Shown: in pieces, positions 33,075-44,940 of the stretch | Numbering within the stretch: position 1 is the first letter of the stretch | Layout of the letters: every line of letters starts with the position of its first letter | From: Artemisia argyi | Lineage: Eukaryota; Streptophyta; Magnoliopsida; Asterales; Asteraceae | Length of the DNA stretch: 64,000 bases | NCBI GenBank assembly: GCA_030686995.1 | Contig: CM060708.1 | Span: forward strand, 260,404,044-260,468,043 | Direction: 5' to 3' | The notes under the pieces: generated by a model | Seen by the model: only the letters and a program-made list of their open reading frames with translations | Told to the model about the DNA's origin: nothing | Databases searched by the model: none | Program-made: the position numbers and the translations under genes

Positions 33075-33972
33075 GTGAGTCATAGCCCCTACTTTTTCAA
33101 TTGTTTTGGTAAACTCTTTGGGGGAGAATACATGCTCGTTTTACTTAAACGTACTACTTGTTTTACCTGGTTGATTTCTCAAATATTTCCAATGTTACCT
33201 AAACATATGTTTGATCACCTGCATTCATTTGTATGTTTGATCACCTGCATTCATTGGTATGTTTGATTTCCTGTATTTCATGGGATTGATTATCCTTGTT
33301 TATATGACCTCATAGTCACCAATTGTTCCTATATGCTCATTGTAATACTGTGGTATTCCCCACTTGGCTGTGATGTCAAACGTAATATTGTGGTATTCCC
33401 CACTTGGCTGTGATGTCAAACGTATTGTGGTATTCCCCACTTGGCTGTGATGTCAAACGTAATATTGTGGTATTCCCCACTTGGCTGTGATGTCAAACGT
33501 AGTATTGCTGTTTCCCTACTTGATTGACCTATATGTTCATTGTAATATTGTGGTATTCCCCACTTGGCTGTGATGTCAAACGTATTGTGGTATTCCCCAC
33601 TTGGCTGTGATGTCAAACGTAATATTACTGTTTCATTTCTTGACTGAATTGCGATGCCTTTGCATCAACCTTATTACGGGTTTTTCCGCTTGACTGATTT
33701 ATCATATGGCCTCATTGACTGAATTATTTATATAGCCGTTTTGCTATATTTATCTGGGAATTTGAATACCAGTATTGCTTTTGTTCACGTAGACTTTAAC
33801 ACTTTTGGCAGTGGGTTGTAAACACACAGGTTACAAGTCTCTTATGGCGGGACTTGCAACTGAGTGGATTTACAATGCCTTTGCTGGGCGATCATTTCTC
33901 TATAAGCATTATTTGTTAACAAACTCTATGAACTCACCAACCTCGTGTTGACACTTTAGCATGTATTTTCAG
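33075..33972 (+). other. Putative LTR intron of F (5' LTR copy)
   Basis: Donor CCAG|GTGAGTCATAGCCCC at 33075 and acceptor GTATTTTCAG|GTTTT ending at 33972, 898 nt. The minisatellite lies within it. The donor and acceptor flanks are conserved in element 1 and G. Confidence 0.5.
33341..33626 (+). repeat. Minisatellite in F 5' LTR
   Basis: Six units carrying tggtattccccacttggctg plus tgatgtcaaacgta with 36- or 40-bp spacing, interrupted once by a diverged segment. The 3' LTR copy is at 39711-39996. Confidence 0.92.
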
Positions 33973-34247
33973 GTTTTAACCTATGGCACACTACTGGAGG
34001 TTTTGGCAGGGCATGGCATGGTCATAGAAGACTCTGATTATTTATATGGGGACCGTTTTAAACTACTTTTAAGGGCCTACTTCCGCACTACTTTTGATGA
34101 TGTAAATTCAACATTTTTGATTAAACAAATTTTATTCTAAATGATTAAAGTGAAAACCATCTTTGTACTTATGTTGTGATATCAATTGAGTTACACCCCA
34201 GTTGCATGTAGGCTTCCGCTGGACCCGATTTTGGGGGTGTGACAGAT

Positions 34248-34259
34248 TGGTATCAGAGC
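34248..34259 (+). other. Primer-binding site of F (tRNA-iMet)
   Basis: TGGTATCAGAGC three bases after the LTR end, the standard initiator-Met primer site. Confidence 0.95.
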
Positions 34260-35207
34260 TTTGGCTATAGCGAACTAAGTGTTTTTAAAACCTAGACTAT
34301 AGCTACTTTTACGAAAAACTTAACCCTATGACCGTCACATGCCTGCCTGCCAAGATGATGCCTCACTTGTGGTTTGTTGCTGACTTAGGTGATGAGATTT
34401 GCGTCTCATTATCTGGTATATTATATTCACTTATTCTAGTTGATTACTATCATTGTCTTTCATATAAGCATGTTCACATATCATATATGTCACCGCGTTA
34501 TGTTTTTCCTTGCATAGTTTCACCAATCGACCTCGAGTTTGGTCACCTGCCTTAGTCTTTCTAAACGTCTTGGTATTTGTGAAGGACATAGTCTTAGTAT
34601 AACTGAGCTGAGTATTTCAAAATTCATGGAACCTTGGTGGGATATAGACTGGTCATCTATATTCAACCCGGGATAGTGAGATATAGGCTGACCACCTATG
34701 TCTGACTCAGAGATGAATTTTGCAACACTGAGAATGGTTATAATAAAATTTTGTCTGGATTAAATTCTCTACCCAATTCCCAAATGTTTCATTCATGTGT
34801 GCGTACTTACTTTTATCACAATCTCATTTTGTCGCAGCTGTCACAGTCTTTTCCCTTCTCACCATTATTATCATTCCTCTTCCCCATATATATAGATAAG
34901 GAATTAGGTGATACTCTATAGATTCCTATGTCACTCATCACTCATTACTCCCAATATTGATAAGTGGATATTATCAATGACCTCCCTAAGAAAGACTTCC
35001 CATACCATATATAAGGAGGATCTCTAGGTACATTATGATCATTTAAAACCCAACAGAAATCTCAGGATATCACAAAACCACTCGAGCCACGTCAACGCGT
35101 CATATCGCAACATCAACCTTTCATTCTATAATAACCCACTCTCGAACATCTACTACTAGGAAACGTCTTAATTATGTCTCACCCTTCTTTTCTCGTTTTG
35201 AAGAGCT
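34260..35207 (+). other. 5' untranslated leader of F
   Basis: No convincing gene. The segment 34629-34740 (ATATAGACTGGTCATCTATA and following) is homologous to an internal segment of G (about 45690-45810, minus strand). Confidence 0.75.
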
Positions 35208-36260
35208 ATGCCGCCAAGGAAAGTTAAAGCTACTCCAACTATGACACCTGTTGCTATTCGGAAATTGGTTAAGGATAGTATCGCCGAAGCTCTAGAGATC
35301 GAGAGAGCTGAGATAGCTGCAAGGGCTGCTGAGGCCGCTCTACAGACAGGGATAGATGGACAATCCGATAATAAGCGCGAATGTACTTGGAAAAATTTTA
35401 AGATTAGTGATCCCATCAAGTTTAAGGGCACTGAAGGAGCGGTTGCTTTGATTCGCTGGTTCGAAAAGACTGAGAATGTGTTCCTCATGTGCAACTGTCC
35501 TGATGGCAGCAAGGTAAAATTCGCTACTGGTATGCTTTTGGATGAAGCTATGTCATGGTGGAATTCTCATGCTCAACCGATTGGTATGGAAAATGCCTAC
35601 AAGCTCACCTGGGAGCAATTCAAGAAATTGATGACTGATAAGTTTTGCCCTCGTACTGAGGTGCAGAAGTTGGAAACAAAATTCTATGAGCTGGTGACTA
35701 AAGGTGATGACATCGAGACCTACTTCAGGAAGTTTCAAGAGTTGGCTGCACTATGCCCAACTATGGTTTCAGATAATGAAAAGCTGCTAGAAAAATTCAT
35801 CGGTGGACTACCGCGCAACATCAGTGGGAACGTAATTGCTTCTAAATCAGACACGCTGGAGGAAGCTATCAGAATGTCTCAAAAGCTTATGGCTCAAGTA
35901 ATAAAACAAGAAACTACTGTCAACAACAACAACGAAAACAAAAGGAAAAGGGATGACAACCAAGGAAACGATCAAGTATGGCAGCCAAACAAAGGACAAG
36001 AAGTGTTTAGAGCTTATGTTGCAGGACCAAGCGCAAAGAAAAGATATACTGGAAATTTACCTTACTGCAACATGTGTAATTTGCATCACTTATATCATTG
36101 CAGTGGACTGTGTGGAATATGCAAGAAGCGGGGTCATCTAACTAAGGACTGTACGAAACCCACAAATCAGAGGATTCCAGGAAGTTGCTTCAAATGTGGA
36201 AACTTAGGGCATCTCAGAAAGGACTGCCCGGAGCTAAGGGACAAGAAGACTAAAGCCTAA
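35208..36260 (+). CDS. Intact Gag of element F (350 aa)
   Basis: Complete open frame starting MPPRKVKATPTMTP. Residues 1-50 are Ala/Glu-rich and probably helical; 57-200 form the Retrotrans_gag capsid domain (RECTWKNFKISDPIKFKGTE, RWFEKTEN, MSWWNSHAQPIG, FCPRTEVQKLE, FQELAALCP, FIGGLP). A basic linker with NKRKRDD follows. There are two CCHC knuckles, CGICKKRGHLTKDC (302-315) and CFKCGNLGHLRKDC (327-340), preceded by a third Cys/His cluster. The protein ends ten residues after the last knuckle where element 1 continues into protease. It should assemble particles and bind the element's RNA; polymerase must come from a relative. Intactness in a pol-less element is notable. Confidence 0.95.
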   Translation: MPPRKVKATPTMTPVAIRKLVKDSIAEALEIERAEIAARAAEAALQTGIDGQSDNKRECTWKNFKISDPIKFKGTEGAVALIRWFEKTENVFLMCNCPDGSKVKFATGMLLDEAMSWWNSHAQPIGMENAYKLTWEQFKKLMTDKFCPRTEVQKLETKFYELVTKGDDIETYFRKFQELAALCPTMVSDNEKLLEKFIGGLPRNISGNVIASKSDTLEEAIRMSQKLMAQVIKQETTVNNNNENKRKRDDNQGNDQVWQPNKGQEVFRAYVAGPSAKKRYTGNLPYCNMCNLHHLYHCSGLCGICKKRGHLTKDCTKPTNQRIPGSCFKCGNLGHLRKDCPELRDKKTKA

Positions 36261-36404
36261 ACTCTCTTATGTTGTATTTCTTTTGTGTTTAATTCTACGC
36301 TCTATCGTATAAGTTTCATGTATTATTAACGAATTCCGATCTAATGAATATTCTATCTTTTATCACCGCAAACTCCTAGTGATTTCATTAAGATTCCTTT
36401 GGAA
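36261..36404 (+). other. Junction of the pol deletion in F
   Basis: About 140 bp of AT-rich sequence of no recognised origin between the gag stop and the integrase remnant. It replaces protease, RT, RNase H and the first half of integrase. Confidence 0.7.
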
Positions 36405-36920
36405 CTACACCACCTATCATCTGCAGACCAATGGTCAGGATTAGAGGACAACTCAAACATAGGGAGATATGCTTAGAGCATGAGTGATTGACTCTAGAAA
36501 TGGTTGGACTGACCATTTGCCATAAATCAGATTCCTTTATAACAATAGTTACCACACGAGCTTAGAGACTACACCATTTGACGCACTCTATGGTCGAAGT
36601 GCCCCTATCTATTGACGAATCGAAATTGGAAAATCCTAACTCACTAGTCTAGTAGGCATTCATGAAATAACCAGAAATTTCCTACAAGTCAAGAATCAAT
36701 TACAAATTCTATAAGTTGTAAACCATTAAAACTTCAAGTTGGTAACCAGATCATGTTGAGAGTTCTGCCTAGGAAAGGCATGATATCATTCAGAAAACTG
36801 GGAAAGTTAAACCCGATATACACTGGACCACGTGATATTTCAGACAGAGAAGGCCTGGTGGCCGTCAAACTTGAGCCATGTTAGAGAACAACCGGATTAC
36901 ACAACTATGTTTCACCTATT
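36405..36920 (+). pseudogene. Integrase C-terminal remnant in F
   Basis: Reads YHLQTNGQD near 36418, then with stops NGWTDHLP, YNNSYHTSLETTPFDALYGR and, in another frame, KLQVGNQIMLRVLPRKGM and GKLNPIYTGPRDISD. It aligns with the third-catalytic-residue region and C-terminus of element 1's integrase. The catalytic Glu position is not preserved. Several stops and shifts make it non-functional. Confidence 0.85.
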
Positions 36921-37157
36921 CAAACCCCAGGAAATGACTTTCAGATTAGTCACTTATGATTCCATTGGAAGGAATCCAGCCCAATGACAAACCTAAATCT
37001 TGTAAGAGGACCACTAGAAATCATGGACTGTTAGGTCGAACGGTTAAAGCATAATCGAATTCCTATCGTGGAAGTTCGCTAAAATTCTCAACTATCACCA
37101 TCTTTTCACCAATACCATTCTAGAGACTTACACAAACTGAACTTCGGGACGAAGTTC

Positions 37158-37174
37158 CTGTTAGAAGGGAAGAC
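37158..37174 (+). other. Polypurine tract of F
   Basis: CTGTTAGAAGGGAAGAC just before the 3' LTR, preceded by ACTTCGGGACGAAGTTCC. That segment also precedes G's PPT. Confidence 0.85.
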
Positions 37175-38944
37175 TGTCACAACTCATAATTTCCGGTCAT
37201 TTTCCGACCCTCGACAATTTACTATTCACGAGTTACTATTCATCATTTACTATTCATCGATCACTATTCATCGTTTTTGAGGTCAATTTGACATTTCGAG
37301 AAACATTCAGAAATTTTACTATTCACTTGACACTATTCATTTCCGAGAGAAAACCACTATTCACGTGCATTACTCATGTCATCGTAAATTCAGTTTACGA
37401 GTATTTAAACTCGCGTAACCGTATTGGTTCATGTGCGAAATCATGCATTATCATTTGGGACATCTCATACGGACTAGAAATAGTCCGCATATTATCATTA
37501 TGGCACTTGCATACTATTCCACTCGTAGGGTATTCAAATTATATTTTTAATATAATTAACGATTTACGTATGTTTATTTTAAATAAACACTAATACGCGA
37601 ACTATAAATAAACACGTCCGACACTTCCGACTATGATCCCAATATATTTTTATATTCATTTTTATAATATAAAAATTATAATATTAATTTACCCGGTGTT
37701 TTGGAAATTTATTTAATTTATATCGTACGCCTAAATTATTTATGACGGTTTTCGTAAAAACTAAACAATAATTTTCCAAATACTCAATACTTATACCCAA
37801 CATATTTTTATAATTTTTATAACTTTATTATGACCCGGTTAACTCCGTTGAAATTTATTTTTAGTTAACCCGGTACCCGATTACACTTAAAACTAACCAA
37901 ATACTACACAATCTTACCACTAACTCCCTAAATAATTACCCAACATAACCCCCCATTTCCCTCCTTTCATAACCGCCCCCCCCCCCCTCCTAGCCTCCTA
38001 ATGAGCTAACTACACCAACCAAATTAATTGCTCACCAAACAATTGTCCCCTAAGTATATAATAAACCTTTTTCATCCATTATTATCATAACTCATTTTTT
38101 TTACTAGCACAAGCAAACTTTTCTCTCATTTTCTCTTATGATATAATCGACCTAGGTGATCCATGGAGCAAGAAAAACAAATTTTTCAAGATCTAGGTAT
38201 AAACTTGTTCATATAGTCATCCTTGTTGGAGTTTTGAAATAAAAACTCAAGGATTAGTAGGTTTTTATCATCCAAACTCCCTAAACCTTCAAGTAAGTTA
38301 ACAAACTCATTTTTATGATTTTTACAAGTTATTACCATGTTTATATATTTTTCTTACAAGAACTCATGCATATAATGGCTTATACCACTCTATTTTGTAC
38401 ATACTTAACTTTGAGCCCTAGAAATGGACACATGAGAAACCCTTGTTAGACCTAGTGGATTGATGATGTTTAAGGACCCATGACACCCTAAGAAGGTGTA
38501 TGGTAGGATTAGACTAGTCTTGTGGTGATTGAAGGTGGTTTGATTGAGGTTAGAACTAGTTTGGAGACTTGAAAATGGTTTTTGAACAAGTAAAAATACA
38601 TGCTGTACTATTTTGGTTCACCCAGAAAACTCCGAATTTACACAGTAACTTTTGATAATATTTTTAGAAAATACTTTCAAAAACGAAGCCGTGGGCGATA
38701 GAACGGGTTAAAACGAGTTAATAACGAAGGAGATATGATTTTCCGAATTTAACGACGAAAACTATTTTCTGAAAAACTGCATGCTGTTTGACAGTTTTTG
38801 ACGGGCAAATAGAGGCATTAAACGTAACCTAGAGGAGCCGAGCTATTGAAAATATATTAGTACTTACTAAAACGAATCCGTGGATATAAAGAACGAGGAA
38901 AATGAGCTTAAAACGACCAAGTTATACCCGTTTTAACATCGTCA

Positions 38945-38948
<4 letters not shown>

Positions 38949-39028
<80 letters not shown>
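38949..39028. repeat. Expanded (AT)n in F 3' LTR
   Basis: About 80 bp against about 18 bp in the 5' LTR at the same place (32642-32659). Confidence 0.97.
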
Positions 39029-39031
<3 letters not shown>

Positions 39032-39444
39032 GTCACAAATAAAAATAATAACTTACGTACTAAATGGTATATTTTCTAGAAATGTTACTAAGAACTATAT
39101 TCTTAACAAATGAAATACGTATGGCCCAAGAGAATATTATACGACTTAACGACGTTATTTTAAGGTTTTCGATACGAGGAATAGAACGCTAACATTTTTA
39201 TACGATATATTACGACAAGTTTTTATAACTCCATTGGGACTTATTTTTCCTAAGTATGGAAACTATTTTACTTTGACAATAACTAGTGTTTCCAAGTTAC
39301 GAGTGGTATAGGCATCATGTGCACGTGCATTCATTTCATTATGTCATGATCTAAGGTAGATCGTTATTACTCATATTAGGTTGCGGTTAGAGATCGTGCC
39401 TCATTTCAGTGTATCCATTCTTGTCATCGTAGCTATCGCTCCAG

Positions 39445-40342
39445 GTGAGTCATAGCCCCTACTTTTTCAATTGTTTTGGTAAACTCTTTGGGGGAGAATA
39501 CATGCTCGTTTTACTTAAACGTACTACTTGTTTTACCTGGTTGATTTCTCAAATATTTCCAATGTTACCTAAACATATGTTTGATCACCTGCATTCATTT
39601 GTATGTTTGATCACCTGCATTCATTGGTATGTTTGATTTCCTGTATTTCATGGGATTGATTATCCTTGTTTATATGACCTCATAGTCACCAATTGTTCCT
39701 ATATGCTCATTGTAATACTGTGGTATTCCCCACTTGGCTGTGATGTCAAACGTAATATTGTGGTATTCCCCACTTGGCTGTGATGTCAAACGTATTGTGG
39801 TATTCCCCACTTGGCTGTGATGTCAAACGTAATATTGTGGTATTCCCCACTTGGCTGTGATGTCAAACGTAGTATTGCTGTTTCCCTACTTGATTGACCT
39901 ATATGTTCATTGTAATATTGTGGTATTCCCCACTTGGCTGTGATGTCAAACGTATTGTGGTATTCCCCACTTGGCTGTGATGTCAAACGTAATATTACTG
40001 TTTCATTTCTTGACTGAATTGCGATGCCTTTGCATCATCCTTATTACGGGTTTTTCCACTTGACTGATTTATCATATGGCCTCATTGACTGAATTATTTA
40101 TATAGCCGTTTTGCTATATTTATCTGGGAATTTGAATACCAGTATTGCTTTTGTTTACGTAGACTTTAACACTTTTGGCAGTGGGTTGTAAACACACAGG
40201 TTACAAGTCTCTTATGGCGGGACTTGCAACTGAGTGGATTTACAATGCCTTTGCTGGGCGATCATTTCTCTATAAGCATTATTTGTTAACAAACTCTATG
40301 AACTCACCAACCTCGTGTTGACACTTTAGCATGTATTTTCAG
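39445..40342 (+). other. Putative LTR intron of F (3' LTR copy)
   Basis: Same donor and acceptor and the same 898-nt length as in the 5' LTR. Confidence 0.45.
39711..39996 (+). repeat. Minisatellite in F 3' LTR
   Basis: Same unit structure and number as at 33341-33626. Confidence 0.92.
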
Positions 40343-40749
40343 GTTTTAACCTATGGCACACTACTGGAGGTTTTGGCAGGGCATGGCATGGTCATAGAAG
40401 ACTCTGATTATTTATATGGGGACCGTTTTAAACTACTTTTAAGGGCCTACTTCCGCACTACTTTTGATGATGTAAATTCAACATTTTTGATTAAACAAAT
40501 TTTATTCTAAATGATTAAAGTGAAAACCATCTTTGTACTTATGTTGTGATATCAATTGAGTTACACCCCAGCTGCATGTAGGCTTCCGCTGGACCCGATT
40601 TTGGGGGTGTGACAAATAAAGTATATATCACAATATGGAAATGGAAAACATCTCTCACTACTTGTCATAACAAAATAGATTACCATAGGTTTGGGAAAGG
40701 ATCAAACCTCCACCACATGGCGTAAGCACCTAGGATAAACTATCAAAGA

Positions 40750-43700
40750 TGTAACACCCCCAATTCATGGATGCAGCGGAATTCAAACTGGGTGTTACTC
40801 GTCGGCACAATAGTCACAATGATAGAAAACGAACTCCAATTGAGTCGTTTTGAAAAGGTTTATCATTCAAATTATATAAATATCAGAGATTACAAAATGA
40901 GGTCCCAATTGGTTCCATGTTTACAATGTATAATAAATGAGTTTTGAATGATAATAAAATTTATAGCCCTCTTGAGTATCCGTGCCCTTCCGTTCCATCC
41001 TTGATCGTCATGAACCTGAAATACATGCTTGAGAGGTCAACACAAAGGTTGAGTGATATTCATAGAGTTTGTTAAATCGATTGAACACAATATGTTGGTA
41101 GTGTGAGTTATAGGCTCACACCAATGTTTGGAAAACAAAACAGGTAGGCTACGTTATTATACGCCCGGAACATGTATTATACACTAAGCTTATGAAACCA
41201 TAACGTTAACGTGTACCAATATCGATTGGCAGATTTATCCCGGTAGGTACTTTGCTAACATACCTAAATCTCAAATATTAATGCATTTGTTTGCACTTAG
41301 TCAAAACAAATGGGATTCGTCAATCCCAATAGGCCTATTATTAATATTCGCGCTCACTATTGCTAGTGACTAAATGGTTCATAATAAAGGATTTCGGTTT
41401 AGCAAGGTTGGTACTTAGTGATAATAAAACAATCAGGTAAGCATACAATTTAAAAACATTGTGCTCGGTTAAAATAGCATGTATTCCCCACAAGGGTTTG
41501 TAAAACATTGTAATAATGTAAAGTGGGGCTATGAACTCACCTTAAGTAAGATAGCAAGTAATGAATGTAACGGTTGAATCGTGAAGGTTTCTACGAGCAA
41601 CCTATAATAGAATGTTGTGACTTAGGATTTGAGTAATGAATATAACGGAGTGCCTATATATATATCTTGCATTTAGTCCATGATGTGGTATGATGTATAA
41701 TGTAAGTCTTTGAAGGAAATGATTCATGAAACATGTATGTTTTGTATATCGTTCACTACCGTTCGGGCCGACATAATTCAGAAGTCATGTTAGTAAGCGT
41801 TCGAGGAGCCAGGACACTTTAACTCGTAAATCCACAACTCAACTCGACGGCTTACATAATGAACTCCTCACATGAGGCTCCCTACTATTGTAGTAGTTGA
41901 TGAAATATATAGATATAAGTTTTGATCCGAAAAGTTACATGTCCGATACTTGAATAAACTTAGGAAAGTTTATTTGTACATGAAGATTGTTATTAGGGGT
42001 AGTTTCATAAGTCTTAAATGACCATTTTCTCTTGGTAAAATCTCATGGTTTCCTTTTAAGTGAAGTAGATCCAAATTGTATGTTCAAGTTATCGCCAACT
42101 CTTGTTTCATGTTTACGCCTATGTAAGTTGTTATGGTCATTTCGTCATGGCCTAGCCATGACCTTTGGTCCTTGTTCCAAGGTCATGAGACAAAACCTTG
42201 GCTCTAGCCATGGTTGTGGTCTTGATTATAGGTCATAAGACCTCTTGTTCCTTTCAAAGTATAACCATAATCTTGTGACTTTCGCCTAAAAATGGGCTGT
42301 TTAGAATTTGAAGAATGTTATCACTCTGAAAGTGTTTTTAGGTCTCGAGCTTCTTTGTTCCTGAACGAAAACGTCGTTCCGGACAACTTTCGTGTTTTAA
42401 CTTTTTGATGAATCGGACCAGAAGTGGGACTTTCAAAACCCAAATTTGATCAGGAAGCTATTTGGCAGTTTTGCCGGAAATCTTTGGTAATTTCAAATCG
42501 CCATAACTTTTGACTCGTATACTCGTTTTGGGTGGTTCAAATTGCTATGGTTTCCTTGTTAAGTCCTCTACTGTAATATGTAATAATCAAATATCATATT
42601 TTTACCATTTTGATCAGGTTATACCAACAAAGTCACTAGTTTACTTGTTTTAGTAACTTATCTTGTCAATCAATAACAATAACTTGTTTTGCTCACTTTT
42701 ATACATCATGGACATGATAACAAGACAATATATAGCACAAATAATATGTAAATAACATGAACATGATTATTTAACAAGAATCAAGTTAGGGTTTGGCTCA
42801 CAACTTTTGGCTTTCAAAGATGAAAGGAAGTTAACATGTAAGGATAGGACTTTGATAGACTTGCTTCAACCCACTTCACTTCATGCAATCTTTCTACTCT
42901 TGTAATCTTGAAAGATGGATGATGAAAGTTTGGGTGAATTGAGTGGATTTAAACTCAAGAGAAATCACCAAGTATATGAGGTTATGGAAGTGTTTGATGA
43001 ATGATAACCTATCTAGGGTTTCTATCTTGAAGAATCACTTGAATCATGCATGAAACTTGGAGAGAATCAAGCAAAGATGAGAGGGTTGTGGTGTGGTTTG
43101 ATGGCCGGCCAAAGGAGGGGATGGGGGTATTTATATGGGCTTGAGGAGGTTAGAAACTAGGACTAGTCAACACCTTGGAGACCAAGGTGAACACATGTAC
43201 TAATCTTAAGGCCTTTAAGCTTGAGATCAAGCCACCTAGTGTGAAACCCCCCCCCCCCATATGGCGGTTCATAAGCTTGGAGGACAAGGTGTGGACTTGT
43301 GATGATATTATCCAAGATATCTAGTGTTTTTTGACTCCGGGAAATGCCAATCGTAAATGATTAAGCCTCAAAACGTAAAACCGGGTGTCGTAAAATTATG
43401 GAACTTGAAAGTATTGATAAACATGTCAATAAGTTCCATAATAAAATATAAAATGAGTGGTAGGTTCCATTTGGGTGTAAAACCCTGCTAAAAACTGGAA
43501 ACACGGGTCTAAAACGCGTAATTCGCGTAAAACGCTGAATATTGCGTAAAATTGAGAAAAGTAAAATGTTACTTTTCTAATGTTATAAAAATGATTTAAA
43601 ATGACTTATAATGTCTAGACTGGGCTCAGTCTAGTGTCGGTTGGTATTAAATGTCTTTTAGACATCAAACCGTAAGCCTAAAAATCAAGGAATGACTTAT

Positions 43701-44212
43701 AACATCAAGGGATGATTTTTGGTCAATGGAGGAGGGAAAAATATGTTGACTTTTTCTAATAAGTTGAAAACTCAAAAAGTCTTAGAAACTCGTTTTGTGG
43801 TCTAACGGTTAATCGCCCATTCGGTTAAGCGTGCTCATGTGAGATTAGTACCGACATGGGTGACCTGCTGGGAAGTTTTTGGTCATGTTTTTCTCAGTCA
43901 CAATTAATTCTCAAATAAATCATGAGTGTGTCAAACATTTTTCTGATGTGGGGTCACCTGACGGGGTGGAATTTCGTCGTGCGTAGAATTTCTGAATGAC
44001 GTTTTACCCTAAAACGTGTAATTCCTTAATAACTTTCACGAAAATGAGCTTATGAAAGTTAAACTTTTAATTTGCCATGGAAATGATTTATCACTCGATA
44101 AAATCAAATAAAAATCAACTTTCGGGAAAGTTTCGGGAAAAAAATGAATAGTAAAAGTGAATAGTGAAATTTTCCGGGAATGGTAATTAACCTGAAATTG
44201 TGAATTGTTACA
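40750..44212 (-). repeat. 3' LTR of element G
   Basis: Minus strand TGTAACAATTCACAATTTC ... GGGGGTGTTACA. Follows the PPT on the minus strand. TATAAAT on the minus strand near 43128-43138. Confidence 0.95.
41016..41540 (-). other. Putative LTR intron of G (3' LTR copy)
   Basis: Minus strand donor CTTAAG|GTGAGTTCATAGCCCC, acceptor ATGTATTTCAG|GTTCATG, 525 nt. Confidence 0.5.
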
Positions 44213-44232
44213 GTCTCTACCCCTTACGGGGA
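44213..44232 (-). other. Polypurine tract of G
   Basis: Minus strand CCCGTAAGGGGTAGAGAC directly before the LTR, after GAACTTCGGGACGAAGTTC. Confidence 0.88.
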
Positions 44233-44406
44233 ACTTCGTCCCGAAGTTCTGTGTGTATCATATGTTGGAGTGGTATCGATGAAAAGGTGTGGTTACTTAT
44301 GAGGACTAGAGTCTGGAATTACCAGTGATGTAATTTGATTTGTTATTTCGGTGTATGGTGTAGGATGAGGCTTCCTTTTATGTAGGAAAGGTATGGTAAT
44401 AGTCGA

Positions 44407-44525
44407 ATATCAAAGGAAATTGATATAGCAGTCAGATATTAATAGGAATTAATATAGTAGTTGAATATCAAATAGAACTTGATATAGTTGTCAAGTATCA
44501 ATAGCAATTGATATAGGAATCGAAT
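44407..44525. repeat. Tandem array of about 30-bp gatata(t)caat units in G
   Basis: About four or five diverged units alternating ATATCAA and TTGATATAG, so each is partly palindromic. Confidence 0.75.
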
Positions 44526-44837
44526 AATGGATTAAGTGTTGAACATGTGGTTGGACCAAGTCCTGTTTTGAATTGTACGGCTGCCCATGCATATGGCTAC
44601 ATGGCTTCGCAATGAGTTTGGTACGACTGCGCATGCGTATGGTTACATGGCCCCGTAATGAGTTTGTTTGTTATTGCACTATCATTATGAAAACCAAAAT
44701 GTAAACCTCGTACAAATGGAAATTGGGATAGTCGTTGCAATCATAGCCTAGTAGGTAATCGGTTGTTGTACCTAGTGTTTATGTCATGGTTTGAAGCGAT
44801 GTCGGTGAAAAGATAGGATTTCTTGTGGCGAATAAAA

Positions 44838-44940
44838 TGTAGGTATCATGCCATACCCGAGCAATGTAATGTAGGTTTCAAGCCATACCCGAGCAATGTA
44901 ATGTAGGTATCAAGCCATACCCGAGCAATGTAATGTAGGT
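44838..44940. repeat. 32-bp tandem repeat in G, three copies
   Basis: Units of gtaggtatcaagccataccc plus gagcaatgtaat with one or two changes each. Confidence 0.9.

Larger units (their letters stand above)
30869..34244 (+). repeat. 5' LTR of element F
   Basis: TGTCACAACTCG ... GGGGGTGTGACA. It holds a TATA region (TATATAA, 31749-31755), a poly-C tract near 31667, a short AT tract 32642-32659, the candidate intron and a minisatellite. Confidence 0.96.
30869..40614 (+). mobile_element. Element F: gag-only Gypsy (TR-GAG type), complete with TSD
   Basis: Complete 9746-bp insertion in C, flanked by aataa at 30864-30868 and 40615-40619. LTRs of 3376 and 3440 bp differ by eye at about 15 substitutions plus a 64-bp difference in an AT repeat, so it is recent. 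PBS, gag, an integrase tail and PPT are present; protease, RT and RNase H are absent. LTR and gag homology show it derives from the family of element 1. Confidence 0.95.
37175..40614 (+). repeat. 3' LTR of element F
   Basis: Near-identical to the 5' LTR apart from about 15 substitutions and a long AT tract (38949-39028). Confidence 0.96.

Noticed and set aside
33341..33626. Regular repeats with spacers resembling a CRISPR array
   Set aside because: Spacing is uneven, spacers are near-identical and the array lies in an LTR of a plant retrotransposon; it is a minisatellite.
43790..43870. tRNA-like stretch (gtggtctaacggttaatcgc) in the G LTR and its copy near 50165
   Set aside because: The start resembles a tRNA A-box-type sequence, but I could not form a cloverleaf with anticodon and T-arm; it is present in both LTRs as part of the element.
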